DNA of 64,000 nt from Pectobacterium carotovorum (GCF_900129615.1 NZ_FQWI01000007.1:224614-288613); one strand, 5' to 3'. Positions 8,728-17,586 are shown, counted from the stretch's first letter. A program made the numbers and translations. The notes: a model not told the origin generated them from the sequence alone.

Positions 8728-10230
8728 ATGCAATCACCAAAGAAGTGGCTGATCCTGGCCATTGTTTCCAGCGCACTGTTCCTGATTGTTATCGACATGA
8801 CGGTGCTGTACACCGCACTCCCGACACTGACTCACGACCTGCACGCGACTGCATCGGAAAAGCTGTGGATCGTTAATATCTATGCGCTGGTTGCCTCCGG
8901 TTTACTGCTGGGTACGGGCACATTGGGCGATAAGCTGGGCCATAAACCTCTATTTATTTCCGGGCTGGTGGTCTTTGGTGCGGCGTCCTTGTTTGCCGCT
9001 TATTCGCCCACACCCAGTCTGCTTATCGCTGCTCGCGCGCTACTGGCAGTAGGTGCGGCGATGATGATGCCCGCCACACTGTCGATTATTCGTCTGACAT
9101 TTACTGATGAACGGGAACGCGCACTGGCGATCGGTATCTGGGCTGCGGTGGCCTCCGGCGGCGCAGCGTTTGGTCCCGTGATGGGCGGAATACTGCTTGA
9201 GTACTTCTGGTGGGGATCGGTTTTCCTCATTAACGTACCAGTCGTTTTGCTTGCGCTCATCATGGGAATCACCGTGATTCCACACCGGCCGGGCAATGCC
9301 TCCCACCGCTGGGATTTCATCGGTTCTCTATTAATCATGGTAGGTTTGATTGGTATCACCTATGCCATCAAAGAGCTGGGCAAGCGGGTTCCGTCTTATG
9401 AAGATGCGCTCATCGCTCTGCTCATCGGCGTGGCGTTCATTACCCTGTTCGTTCGGCGTCAGCGTAACAGCAAGCATCCTCTGGTCGATTTCTCTCTCTT
9501 CCGCCTGCGGCCTTTCAGCGCGGCCGTGGCCGCCGCTATCGTGGCTGCAGCCGCCTTGATCGGCATGGAGCTGGCTTTCACCCAGCGATTGCAGCTCGTC
9601 GTCGGACTGTCTCCGCTACAGGCGGGATTATTCATTTTACCGCTGTCGCTGGCGTCTTTTATCTCTGGCCCGTTAACCGGAAAGATACTGCCGCGTGTGA
9701 ATAGCGGAACAATGCTAGCCGCTGGCCTGTTGATTTCGGGGCTGGGAATGGGAAGCTACCTGCTGCTGCACAATGCGCCCACCATTATACAAATCATCAG
9801 CCTAACCGTTATTGGCGCAGGCGTGGGCTCCACCATGACGGCTGCATCGAGCACCATTATGCAGGTTGCGCCAGCGTCAAAAGCGGGTATGGCGGCGTCA
9901 ATCGAAGAAGTGTCGTATGAATTAGGGGGCGCGACGGGCGTGACGCTGATGGGCAGTTTGCTGTCTTTCGCTTATTCCGCAACGTTTATGCTACCCGCTG
10001 GGTTTGCCGCACCGGACACCGCGTATGACAGCCTGGACGAGGCATTAATCTTTGCCGAATCCTTACCGGAAAATATGCGACAGGTGCTTACCACACAGGC
10101 CCATTCTGCCTTTGATTCGGGTTTTTCCATTGTGCTGGCCGCAGCCACGCTGATCCTGCTGCTGACCGCGGCCTTCGTCTGGACAACCCGCCATAATAAA
10201 CAGCATCGTCATCAGGCTGCTGATGTATAG
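8728..10230 (+). CDS. MFS efflux transporter, DHA2 family (SmvA/QacA-like)
   Basis: This 500-residue protein is a predicted 14-helix drug:proton antiporter. Motif D1 (DMTVLYTALP, residues 23-32), motif A (TGTLGDKLGHK, about 63-73) and the antiporter motif C region (GGAAFGPVMGGILL, 144-157) are present. The pattern matches SmvA and QacA pumps that export quaternary ammonium compounds and methyl viologen. Overall resemblance to Salmonella SmvA is clear but not close enough to give the symbol. It is likely controlled by the divergent TetR gene. The start follows an AAGGTAGAG ribosome-binding site. Confidence 0.85.
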   Translation: MQSPKKWLILAIVSSALFLIVIDMTVLYTALPTLTHDLHATASEKLWIVNIYALVASGLLLGTGTLGDKLGHKPLFISGLVVFGAASLFAAYSPTPSLLIAARALLAVGAAMMMPATLSIIRLTFTDERERALAIGIWAAVASGGAAFGPVMGGILLEYFWWGSVFLINVPVVLLALIMGITVIPHRPGNASHRWDFIGSLLIMVGLIGITYAIKELGKRVPSYEDALIALLIGVAFITLFVRRQRNSKHPLVDFSLFRLRPFSAAVAAAIVAAAALIGMELAFTQRLQLVVGLSPLQAGLFILPLSLASFISGPLTGKILPRVNSGTMLAAGLLISGLGMGSYLLLHNAPTIIQIISLTVIGAGVGSTMTAASSTIMQVAPASKAGMAASIEEVSYELGGATGVTLMGSLLSFAYSATFMLPAGFAAPDTAYDSLDEALIFAESLPENMRQVLTTQAHSAFDSGFSIVLAAATLILLLTAAFVWTTRHNKQHRHQAADV

Positions 10231-10243
10231 CACTCGGTTAAGA

Positions 10244-10277
10244 CGATAAAAAACGCCGTTCAATAATGAACGGCGTT
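10244..10277 (-). terminator. Terminator of the lipoprotein operon
   Basis: AACGCCGTTCA (10252-10262) pairs with TGAACGGCGTT (10267-10277) around a four-base loop. Read on the minus strand it is followed by a T-run (As at 10248-10253 on the plus strand). It would end the minus-strand operon and may also act on the transporter gene converging on it. Confidence 0.75.
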
Positions 10278-10324
10278 GATGATGTAGCGGTGTACTACCA
10301 TGTAACGATGTACTACCTAGAAAT

Positions 10325-10984
10325 TTAGTAGGTTTCTTTACCGTATTGCAGTGAACGAGGCCCGTACAGCATACCGCGTGGATTACCCGCCGCCAGCAGG
10401 CGCGCGCTGGTCACGCCAGCAACATCGTGGCCTTTATCGGAGATCGTGTCTGCGATTTGATTCACCGCAGCCTGTACCAGAATACCGATGATGCCGCCGT
10501 TAGAATTTGACTGCTGTTCGTTGCTGGACGCCGTTGCGCTTCCGCTCCACAGCAGTTTTCCGGTACGCAGATCAACCAGACGCGCATCCGCAGAAACGCG
10601 GGTTTCGCTATTAATCACGATGTATGACGTGCCGTACTCTTTTACGTCCAAATACAGCGCAGCATCAGCACCAAAGATTTGATGCAGCTTCGCCGTACTC
10701 AGCGCATGAATATCCGCCGCGGTCGACAGACCATTCTGTTTGAACGTTTCGTCCACTACAGCGACAGGCAAGACGTAATAACCCGACTCCGCCAGCGGAT
10801 ACGTGACCTGAGAAAGCAGGCTATAGCTCGCTTTCACATCCGGGGAATGGTTAACAGGCGGCAATACCAGAATGGACTTAGGCTTGCTCTGCTTAAATGC
10901 CGTGTAATCATAAGGAACGGGTTTAGCACAGCCGGTCAACACCAGCGCAAAAACCAGACCACATAATCCTAAGAAACGATTCAT
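10325..10984 (-). CDS. GNA1162-family outer-membrane lipoprotein (DUF799)
   Basis: The 219-residue product has a lipoprotein signal with the lipobox LTGC and cysteine 19. The +2 residue is Ala, so sorting to the outer membrane is expected. The SILVLPPVNHSPDVKAS segment and the later RVSADARLVDLRTGKLLWSG strand pattern are typical of the GNA1162 family, which has a fold related to CsgG and TolB-type periplasmic domains. Its start overlaps the upstream gene's stop by four bases (ATGA), so it is translationally coupled to the DUF4810 gene. The function is not established. Confidence 0.85.
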   Translation of the reverse strand: MNRFLGLCGLVFALVLTGCAKPVPYDYTAFKQSKPKSILVLPPVNHSPDVKASYSLLSQVTYPLAESGYYVLPVAVVDETFKQNGLSTAADIHALSTAKLHQIFGADAALYLDVKEYGTSYIVINSETRVSADARLVDLRTGKLLWSGSATASSNEQQSNSNGGIIGILVQAAVNQIADTISDKGHDVAGVTSARLLAAGNPRGMLYGPRSLQYGKETY

Positions 10985-11340
10985 TTAATGCTCCCTTTAT
11001 TTTTACTCAACAGGAAGTCCATAAAAGGTGCTGATTCAGGGAATTTCGCTTTTTCAGTTTCAAACTGTTGGCGAGCTTCACTATCACGGCCAGTATTGGC
11101 GTACAGCAACCCGAGTTGAGCATAGAGTCCCGGCGGGACAGGTTTATTGGCGGCTTTGGCTTTTTCGATCGATTCATTCAAAGCAAGAATCTGCTGCTCT
11201 GGGCCGACTTTATCCTGTTGATAATAATCGTAAAGCGCAGGCTGATATTTATCCCAGCTGTAAATCGTTTTTGGCGCAGACGCACAGCCTGCTAATACTG
11301 CCGCTGCCAGTAGCAGGACAATTTTCTTATGAGATAACAT
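10981..11340 (-). CDS. DUF4810 lipoprotein with TPR-like segment
   Basis: This small 119-residue lipoprotein carries a signal with lipobox LAGC (Cys19) and Ala at +2. After the conserved YSWDKYQPALYDYY segment comes a helical repeat-like region (GLYAQLGLLYANTGRDSEARQQFETEKAKFPES) that reads as one TPR hairpin. The family is DUF4810. It sits between a CsgG-like and a GNA1162-like gene, an order I recall from other Gram-negative bacteria, which suggests one outer-membrane complex. Its TPR may bridge the other two. Confidence 0.85.
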   Translation of the reverse strand: MLSHKKIVLLLAAAVLAGCASAPKTIYSWDKYQPALYDYYQQDKVGPEQQILALNESIEKAKAANKPVPPGLYAQLGLLYANTGRDSEARQQFETEKAKFPESAPFMDFLLSKNKGSIK

Positions 11341-11358
11341 GGTTATATTCCTATTCCA

Positions 11359-12030
11359 TTAGTTCGCTGGGCGCCAGGCACCACTTTCAATTCCTGCAAC
11401 CAGATTGTTGACGGCTTCACGAATAGCCAAATCCAACACTTTGCCGTTCAGCGTAGAGTCATAGCTGGCCGTACCGCCAAAACCGATAATTTCACGGTTG
11501 GATAAGGTGTACTCGCCCGCCCCCTGTACGGAATACACCACTTCAGACGTTTGTACGTTCACCACGTTTAACGTGGTTTTTGCGTAAGCGACCTGTGTTT
11601 TACCGCGACCCAGGATGCCCCACAGCTGATGGTCACCCACTTCTTTGCGGCCAAACTCGGTCACATCGCCGGTAATAACATAGCTAGCGCCTTTCAGCGT
11701 CTGCGTTTGTCCTTTAATACCCGCTTCCGCTTTCAGCTCTTCCATGTTGGTACGATCCAACACATTAAAGCGGCCGCTCTGCTGAAGATGGCTAACAAGA
11801 ATGGTTTTGGATTGATTACCTAAACGGTCAACGCCATCAGAAAAAATACCGTTCATGTAGTTAGAGCGGTTTTCAAATTTTCCGATGGAAATCGGGCTGC
11901 GAACACCCTGATAAGGCGTACTGTAAGAAGTCACTTTTTGTGCTTCTACGGTACGGGAAGACTCTGTGGCACATCCGCTCAATAACGCAGCCGACATGAA
12001 TACAGAACAAAGAACGACTTTTTTATTCAT
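11359..12030 (-). CDS. CsgG/HfaB-family lipoprotein
   Basis: The product is a 223-residue lipoprotein of the CsgG family. ATG at 12030 is preferred because AAGGGA lies eight bases upstream and the signal peptide then begins MNKKVV; a TTG seven codons earlier is less likely. The lipobox is LLSGC (Cys20). The CsgG-like features are ISIGKFENRSNY, GRFNVLDRTNMEELKAE and the ASYVITGDVTEFG strand. CsgG forms the curli export pore, but no csgA, csgB or csgE-like gene is nearby, so a different cargo or a structural role is more likely. It is the first gene of a three-lipoprotein operon. Confidence 0.87.
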   Translation of the reverse strand: MNKKVVLCSVFMSAALLSGCATESSRTVEAQKVTSYSTPYQGVRSPISIGKFENRSNYMNGIFSDGVDRLGNQSKTILVSHLQQSGRFNVLDRTNMEELKAEAGIKGQTQTLKGASYVITGDVTEFGRKEVGDHQLWGILGRGKTQVAYAKTTLNVVNVQTSEVVYSVQGAGEYTLSNREIIGFGGTASYDSTLNGKVLDLAIREAVNNLVAGIESGAWRPAN

Positions 12031-12461
12031 AACACTATCCCTTAGTGACAATCCATTAACCTGAGCAACGCCCTGTTATTGATTCATAATGAAAATGCCG
12101 TAAACACGTTATTTAGCTGCAACACTGTTTTGATGCAACAGTATTTTGTTGCATGTAAATAGCGCCAAACATTATGAGGCGAGTAAGTAAAAGTAACGAG
12201 TTATTTCATCAAAAATAATGAAAACCAGAATTTTCACCCGAGATAAACCACTGTAAACCAGACAAAAAACAAGGTTATATACAACCAGACCATTACTTTC
12301 ACATAACATTACAACTCACTGAAACGATTCAATAATTTTATTAGTAACCCATGTCAGATTTAACATTAACCGACTTTTTACCTGCTCTATATCAAGGTCA
12401 GGGTGTTATCCAGCTATTAGGATAAAGGCCACGATCGAGGGATCCAGAGTGGGAAAAGGTA
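12031..12461. other. Intergenic region between lipoprotein operon and aegA
   Basis: No gene is visible. The region holds a perfect dyad ATGCAACA-N6-TGTTGCAT (12133-12154) with an extra half site TGCAACA at 12118-12124, a second dyad GGTT-N6-AACC at 12273-12286, and a possible FNR site near 12388. Divergent promoters for both flanking units must lie here. Confidence 0.55.
12382..12395 (+). promoter_or_regulatory. Candidate FNR site upstream of aegA
   Basis: CTGCT-N4-ATCAA matches one perfect and one weak half of the FNR consensus TTGAT-N4-ATCAA. A TATTAG/TAGGAT -10-like sequence at 12415-12423 would put the site near -41, where FNR activates. E. coli aegA is known to be FNR-dependent, which is the main support. 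Confidence 0.35.
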
Positions 12462-14486
12462 ATGAACCGATTTGTTATTGCCAGTACTCAAGACTGTATG
12501 GGGTGCCATGCATGCGAAATCGCCTGTGTCATTTCACACAATGACGAGCGCTATCCAGATAGTGCCGCGGTGTTTCAGCCCAGAATCAAGGCATTCAATA
12601 CGCCAACGCTGCGGGCTGCCGTAACCTGCCGTCACTGTGAAGATGCCCCCTGCGCCAGCGTATGCCCAACGCAGGCCTTGATCAGAAAAGACAATAGCAT
12701 TCAGCTCGTTCAGGAAAAGTGCATCGGCTGCAAAAGCTGTGTACTGGCTTGCCCGTTCGGCGCGATGTCCATGGTGACAAGCCCAGTGGACAACAGCGCC
12801 ATCGCCCATAAATGCGATCTCTGCGCCGATCGTCCAGAAGGACAAGCGTGTGTAGAAGCCTGTCCGACTCAGGCCTTACAGCTCGTCAGCGAGCAAACGT
12901 TAGCGGCCCGCCGTCAGGAGAAACAACAGGTGATGGCGTTGCGCTCCTCCGCTCACTGGCAGCGTGAAACGCCCGTGCTGAAAGCGCAGACAACCCATCC
13001 GCTCAGCAAAAGAAAAAACTGGCCGCGCCGGGATGCCGAGAAAAAACCGCTGATCCAGAGAACCTCCACGTTTGATGAAATCTATCATGGCTTCTCCGTG
13101 CAGCAGACGGAAGATCAGGCTGACCGCTGCCTTTCTTGCGGCAAACGCGCGATCTGCGAGTGGACCTGCCCGCTGCATAACAATATTCCCGAATTGCTGA
13201 GTCTGGCGAAGCAAGGGCGGATTCTTGAAGCCGTAGAACTATCGCACCAAACCAGCAGCCTGCCGGAAATCTGTGGCCGAGTGTGCCCGCAGGATCGGTT
13301 ATGCGAAGGCGCCTGTACGCTGGGCAAGGAGTACGGTGCGATTACCATCGGTAACGTTGAACGCTACATTACCGACACTGCGATAGAAATGGGCTGGTCA
13401 CCCGATATGACGCATGTTGTTCCAAGCGGCAAACGCGCGGCGATTGTCGGTGCGGGTCCTGCTGGGCTGGCATGTGCCGATGTGCTAGCACGCAACGGTG
13501 TGCAGGCCGTGGTATTCGATCGTCACCCGGAAATTGGGGGGCTGCTCACGTTCGGGATTCCGTCGTTCAAGCTGGATAAAGACGTTCTGGTTCATCGGCG
13601 TGAAGTGTTCAGCGCCATGGGAATCGAGTTCCGACTGAATACCGAAGTGGGGAAAGATATTTCTCTGGCTCAGTTGCTGGACGACTATGACACCGTGTTT
13701 CTCGGCGTAGGCACCTACCGCTCCATGAAGGCCAACATTGAGAATGAAGAGGCTCCCGGCGTCTTCGATGCGCTGCCTTTCCTGATCGCCAATACCAAAC
13801 ACGTCATGGGGCTACCTGAATTAGAGGATGAGCCTTATATCTCGATGGCGGGCAAACGCGTCGTGGTACTCGGCGGTGGGGATACCGCGATGGACTGCCT
13901 GCGCACGTCCGTTCGGCAGGGTGCGGTATCCGTAACCTGCGCGTATCGCCGCGATGAAGCCAATATGCCCGGCTCGAAAAAAGAGGTGAAAAACTCCCGC
14001 GAAGAAGGCGTGGAATTCCTGTTTAACGTTCAGCCACAAAAAATCTGCCTCAATGAACAGGGCGAAGTATGCGGCATTAGTCTGGTTCGCACCGAACTGG
14101 GCGAGCCTGACGCCAGCGGCCGTCGTCGCCCGCGCCCTATTCCTGGTTCAGAATTCGTGCAGCCCGCGGAAGCCGTGATAACCGCATTTGGTTTTCAGTC
14201 ACACAACATGCCGTGGCTGGAAGACGCCGACGTCAGTCTGGATAATTGGGGATACATCACCGCCCCGCTTGATAGCCAGATACCCTGCCAGACTAATCAT
14301 CCGCGTATTTTTGCCGGTGGTGATGCCGTACGCGGTGCTGATCTGGTGGTTACCGCCATTGCCGACGGGCGCAAAGCCGCATTGGGAATGATTGCGACGA
14401 TGGGGCTGACCGCCATCACAGGTGCCATTCCCGCACACCCGCATCGCCCTGAAATGAACGCAACCCGCGAGGAGCTCCGCTCATGA
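12462..14486 (+). CDS. aegA: AegA, ferredoxin-like/GltD-like oxidoreductase
   Basis: The 674-residue protein fuses an HydN-like ferredoxin module to a glutamate-synthase-small-subunit-like flavoprotein. Cysteine motifs for four [4Fe-4S] clusters occupy residues 12-135 (CMGCHACEIAC, CRHCEDAPCASVC, CIGCKSCVLACP, CDLC...CVEAC). A GltD N-terminal cluster region follows (CLSCGKRAICEWTCP, 223-236), then an FAD motif (GAGPAGLACA, about 330) and an NADPH motif (GGGDTAMDC, 471-479). E. coli AegA is anaerobically expressed and linked to formate-dependent urate degradation. The next gene overlaps by ATGA, so the two are coupled. The substrate here is not shown. Confidence 0.9.
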   Translation: MNRFVIASTQDCMGCHACEIACVISHNDERYPDSAAVFQPRIKAFNTPTLRAAVTCRHCEDAPCASVCPTQALIRKDNSIQLVQEKCIGCKSCVLACPFGAMSMVTSPVDNSAIAHKCDLCADRPEGQACVEACPTQALQLVSEQTLAARRQEKQQVMALRSSAHWQRETPVLKAQTTHPLSKRKNWPRRDAEKKPLIQRTSTFDEIYHGFSVQQTEDQADRCLSCGKRAICEWTCPLHNNIPELLSLAKQGRILEAVELSHQTSSLPEICGRVCPQDRLCEGACTLGKEYGAITIGNVERYITDTAIEMGWSPDMTHVVPSGKRAAIVGAGPAGLACADVLARNGVQAVVFDRHPEIGGLLTFGIPSFKLDKDVLVHRREVFSAMGIEFRLNTEVGKDISLAQLLDDYDTVFLGVGTYRSMKANIENEEAPGVFDALPFLIANTKHVMGLPELEDEPYISMAGKRVVVLGGGDTAMDCLRTSVRQGAVSVTCAYRRDEANMPGSKKEVKNSREEGVEFLFNVQPQKICLNEQGEVCGISLVRTELGEPDASGRRRPRPIPGSEFVQPAEAVITAFGFQSHNMPWLEDADVSLDNWGYITAPLDSQIPCQTNHPRIFAGGDAVRGADLVVTAIADGRKAALGMIATMGLTAITGAIPAHPHRPEMNATREELRS

Positions 14487-15004
14487 ATCAGTTTGTTATT
14501 GCCGAAGCAGAAAAATGTATCGGCTGCCGGACCTGTGAGATCGCCTGCGCGGTAGCCCATAGCGGTGGCCAAAGTGCGCAGTTGCGGCCTTCGCATTTCT
14601 TTCCCCGACTGAAGGTCGTGAAAAGCGCCAGCGTCAGCGTGCCGGTTCTATGCCGCCAGTGTGAGAATGCGCCCTGTGCCAGCGTGTGCCCGAATGATGC
14701 GCTGGTGCGCGATCGGGACAGCATTCAGGTTATTCAGTCCCGCTGCATCGGCTGCAAAAGCTGCGTCGTCGCCTGTCCTTTCGGGGCCATCAATGTGGTG
14801 ACAAAAGCGTCGAATGACGAGGGGGAAGCGCACCTCACGCAAAGCGAGGTCCACAAATGTGATTTATGCGTGGATGTCGCCCAGAGCCCTTCCTGCGTCA
14901 GCGTGTGTCCGACATCGGCGCTGCGATTAGTGACAGCGGATGAGTTGCGCAAGCAGACGTTGGAAAAACAGCGGCGTTCCGCACTGGGGTGGCCAAGCCA
15001 TTAA
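14483..15004 (+). CDS. HydN-like 4Fe-4S ferredoxin protein
   Basis: This 173-residue electron-transfer protein has four 4Fe-4S-type cysteine motifs (CIGCRTCEIAC at about residue 12, CRQCENAPCASVC, CIGCKSCVVACP, CDLC...CVSVCP). It resembles HydN and YsaA of E. coli as well as the first 170 residues of the upstream AegA, so the pair may descend from a duplication. Its start overlaps the aegA stop by four bases. It probably passes electrons between AegA and a formate dehydrogenase-like partner, but no such enzyme gene is in the window. Confidence 0.85.
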   Translation: MNQFVIAEAEKCIGCRTCEIACAVAHSGGQSAQLRPSHFFPRLKVVKSASVSVPVLCRQCENAPCASVCPNDALVRDRDSIQVIQSRCIGCKSCVVACPFGAINVVTKASNDEGEAHLTQSEVHKCDLCVDVAQSPSCVSVCPTSALRLVTADELRKQTLEKQRRSALGWPSH

Positions 15005-15193
15005 AACAGACTGGAAGGTGGCGAACAGGGAAAGATCGCCACAAAACACACTACGCAGGAAATTCGGTGTGCCTAATTAATAATTATCGCCGATTTATCC
15101 ATCGATTTTTCTTTAGATCACATATTAGTCTGATAATATGCATTGGTAATGCCTGATAGGTTCCCATCTTTTATCACGATCACGGAGTGAACA

Positions 15194-15937
15194 ATGACCT
15201 GCCATTTTGTCAGGTGGACAAGCACGGAAGCGCTTCCTGACTTACAAAGACTGCCCGATAGGCTCATCTCATCAACACAAGGTTTTTCAGCCAAACGCCG
15301 CGAGCGTTATCTGAAAAGTCGAGTGCTGCTGGCTGAGATGATGTTCTATTTTTTCGGCTATCCGCTGTTGCCCACGCTGCTGGTGTCCCCTGAAGGACGC
15401 CCTTATTTTGCCGATCCCAATATGCCCGACTTCAGCATCGGCTATGCAGGCAATACTATCGCCATCCTCCTGAGCGAAGAAGGCAGCGTCGGTATGGATA
15501 TCGAAATCGTTCATGTCAGGCCAACAAATCAGGTTGTCCCACAGATGCAGGCGCAGACACAGGCCGAACAGGCGTGGATCGACGCGCAGCGCGATCCGCT
15601 GGAGGCAGCAACGCAGCTATGCACCATCCGCCAGTCATTGATGAAGATCCCTGGCGTGAACAGCCACCCTCCCAATAATCTGAAACTCCACCCCGCCTCT
15701 GGCAGGCTGCGTTCAACCTGCACCCCCGCCGTAGAAGTGATGAGCGATGTTGATGATTACCTTGCCTGGGCCTGCGCCCATATCCCCACGCTTAACCGAT
15801 TGATCATGTGGAAATATACGTCGGCAACGGGCATGAGAAAGTCGGGGGAAATTCTACAGCAGCAGCGCCAGTCTTTACGCTATATGAAATTAACCAGCCA
15901 TACGATAGAAAAAGCCACCTCTACCGCCTCACAGTAG
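15194..15937 (+). CDS. AcpT/EntD-like phosphopantetheinyl transferase homologue, degenerate
   Basis: The 247-residue protein looks like an AcpT-type 4'-phosphopantetheinyl transferase. The RRERYLKSRVLL segment, SPEGRPYF and the VGMDIEIV motif (Asp102, Glu104) are recognisable. The SHS motif, however, reads SIGYAG, and the usual W-[ST]-x-K-E-A-x-x-K helix reads CTIRQSLMK (143-151) with Gln where the third acidic ligand should be. The C-terminal part beyond residue 150 is extended and unlike E. coli AcpT (195 residues). It may be inactive or altered in function. A GGAG ribosome-binding site precedes it, 189 bases after the HydN-like gene. Confidence 0.7.
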   Translation: MTCHFVRWTSTEALPDLQRLPDRLISSTQGFSAKRRERYLKSRVLLAEMMFYFFGYPLLPTLLVSPEGRPYFADPNMPDFSIGYAGNTIAILLSEEGSVGMDIEIVHVRPTNQVVPQMQAQTQAEQAWIDAQRDPLEAATQLCTIRQSLMKIPGVNSHPPNNLKLHPASGRLRSTCTPAVEVMSDVDDYLAWACAHIPTLNRLIMWKYTSATGMRKSGEILQQQRQSLRYMKLTSHTIEKATSTASQ

Positions 15938-15960
15938 CCAGCCGCCTTGTCGCAGGCTGA

Positions 15961-15983
15961 GGCTCCGGGAAAGCCCCGGAGCC
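15961..15983. terminator. GC-rich hairpin between convergent genes
   Basis: GGCTCCGG (15961-15968) pairs with CCGGAGCC (15976-15983). It lies 10 bases beyond the stop of the minus-strand adenine permease gene. It lacks a T-run on both strands, so it is a stable stem of uncertain terminator activity. Confidence 0.45.
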
Positions 15984-15992
15984 ACGAACACA

Positions 15993-17330
15993 TTAATGCC
16001 CGTCGATAAACACAATTTTCAGCAGGAACAGCAGCGCAACCACGACCACGCAAGGGCTGATTTCACGCCAGCGACCCGTCGCCAACTTCATCACACAGTA
16101 AGAAATGAAGCCCAGTGCGATCCCTTCAGTAATAGAGAAGCTGAACGGCATCATCACCGCGGTAATAAAGGCCGGTACGGCTTCCGTCAAGTCATCCCAC
16201 TTCACGCGCGCCAGGCTGGACGTCATCAATACGCCCACGTAAATCAGTGCGCCCGCGGCCGCATAGGCAGGCACCATCCCCGCCAGCGGCGACAGGAAGA
16301 TCACCAGCAGGAACAGCAGGCCTACAACCACAGCCGTCAGGCCGGTACGTCCACCCACAGATACGCCAGAAGAGCTTTCAATATACGCGGTAACGGAGGA
16401 TGTCCCGATAAATGAACCGGCCACAGAGCTAACGCTATCGACATACAGTGCCTGCTTCATGCGAGGGAACTTACCGCGAGCATCAACCAGACCAGCTTTA
16501 TCCGTCACGCCAATCAACGTACCGGAGGAGTCAAACAGGTTAACCAGCATGAAGGAGAAAATAATGCCGGACATCCCGAGGTTCAGTGCCCCAGCCAGAT
16601 CAACCTGACCCACCACCGACATGACGCTAGGCGGCATGGAGAAAACGCCAGAATACGTCACATCGCCCAGCAGCAGGCCAATTGAGGTGGTCACCACGAT
16701 GGAGATCAGTACCGCGGCGTGAATATTACGTGAGGCCAGCGCCACAATAATGAAAAAGCCCAGAGCACCCAGCAGCACGCTGTGTGACGTCAGGTTACCA
16801 ATCGTCACCAGCGTTTCAGGGTTAGGAACGATAATGCCGGCGTTTTTCAGGCCCATCATGGCAATGAACAGGCCGATACCGCTGGCGATACCCAAACGCA
16901 GGCTGAGCGGGATATTGGCGATCATCCAATAGCGAATCTGGAAGATAGTCAGCAACAGGAAACCGATTGCGCCCCAGAAAATAGCACCCATCGCAACCTG
17001 CCATGGGAGACCCATCGCGCCAACGACGACAAAAGCGAAAAATGCATTCAGCCCCATTGCCGGAGCCAGCGCCACAGGCAGGTTAGCCAGCAGCCCCATC
17101 AAAATGCTGCCGAATGCCGCAATCAGACAGGTGGTCACAAAGACCGCTTTGGTATCCATCCCCGCCACGCCCAGAATCTGCGGGTTAACAAAAACGATGT
17201 AGACCATCGTCAAAAACGTCGTGAAACCGGCAATCGTTTCCGTACGTGCTGTCGTGCCGTGTTGTTTAAGTTTAAACACGCGCTCCAGCAGGCCTTGCTC
17301 GGTAGCAAGACCGGGTTGTGATTTATTCAT
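15993..17330 (-). CDS. adeP: Adenine permease
   Basis: AdeP (YieG) imports adenine with protons. The roughly 445-residue product is close to remembered E. coli AdeP over its whole length, including GFTTFLTMVYIVFVNPQILG, LAPAMGLNAFFAF and NLFDSSGTLIGVTDKAGL. It is a multi-spanning inner-membrane protein of the AzgA-like branch of NCS2. ATG at 17330 (MNKSQPG) is chosen over a TTG three codons earlier. It is divergent from the YieH phosphatase gene, a pairing also found in E. coli. No convincing PurR box was found upstream. Confidence 0.92.
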   Translation of the reverse strand: MNKSQPGLATEQGLLERVFKLKQHGTTARTETIAGFTTFLTMVYIVFVNPQILGVAGMDTKAVFVTTCLIAAFGSILMGLLANLPVALAPAMGLNAFFAFVVVGAMGLPWQVAMGAIFWGAIGFLLLTIFQIRYWMIANIPLSLRLGIASGIGLFIAMMGLKNAGIIVPNPETLVTIGNLTSHSVLLGALGFFIIVALASRNIHAAVLISIVVTTSIGLLLGDVTYSGVFSMPPSVMSVVGQVDLAGALNLGMSGIIFSFMLVNLFDSSGTLIGVTDKAGLVDARGKFPRMKQALYVDSVSSVAGSFIGTSSVTAYIESSSGVSVGGRTGLTAVVVGLLFLLVIFLSPLAGMVPAYAAAGALIYVGVLMTSSLARVKWDDLTEAVPAFITAVMMPFSFSITEGIALGFISYCVMKLATGRWREISPCVVVVALLFLLKIVFIDGH

Positions 17331-17586
17331 TAGTAACAATCCAAAGAAGGGAATAACTATCGTCGGGTATCCTATAACAAAACGCTGCGTTTTTACGTTG
17401 ATCCCACGTTTTTTTTCATCGAATAAGAAGAACCTATTAACGTCATGGCTATTGCGCCGCCATCCCTCAATTTAAACCCCTTAATTTTATGCAAGATCGC
17501 TCTGAAAATGGCTTTGTAGGTCGCAATATCGGGTCAATTGGTTAAAGTAGGAGCTTCATCTTTTATTTCATCGATAAGGATTGGTC

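Noticed and set aside
10291..10317. Direct repeat TGTACTACC twice, 18 bases apart, near the end of the GNA1162-like gene.
   Set aside because: Only two short copies beyond a stop codon; no evidence of function.
17380..17400. A possible PurR box before adeP (AACGCTGCGTTTTTACG).
   Set aside because: It matches the PurR consensus only in pieces, with wrong spacing, so it is not reported as a site.
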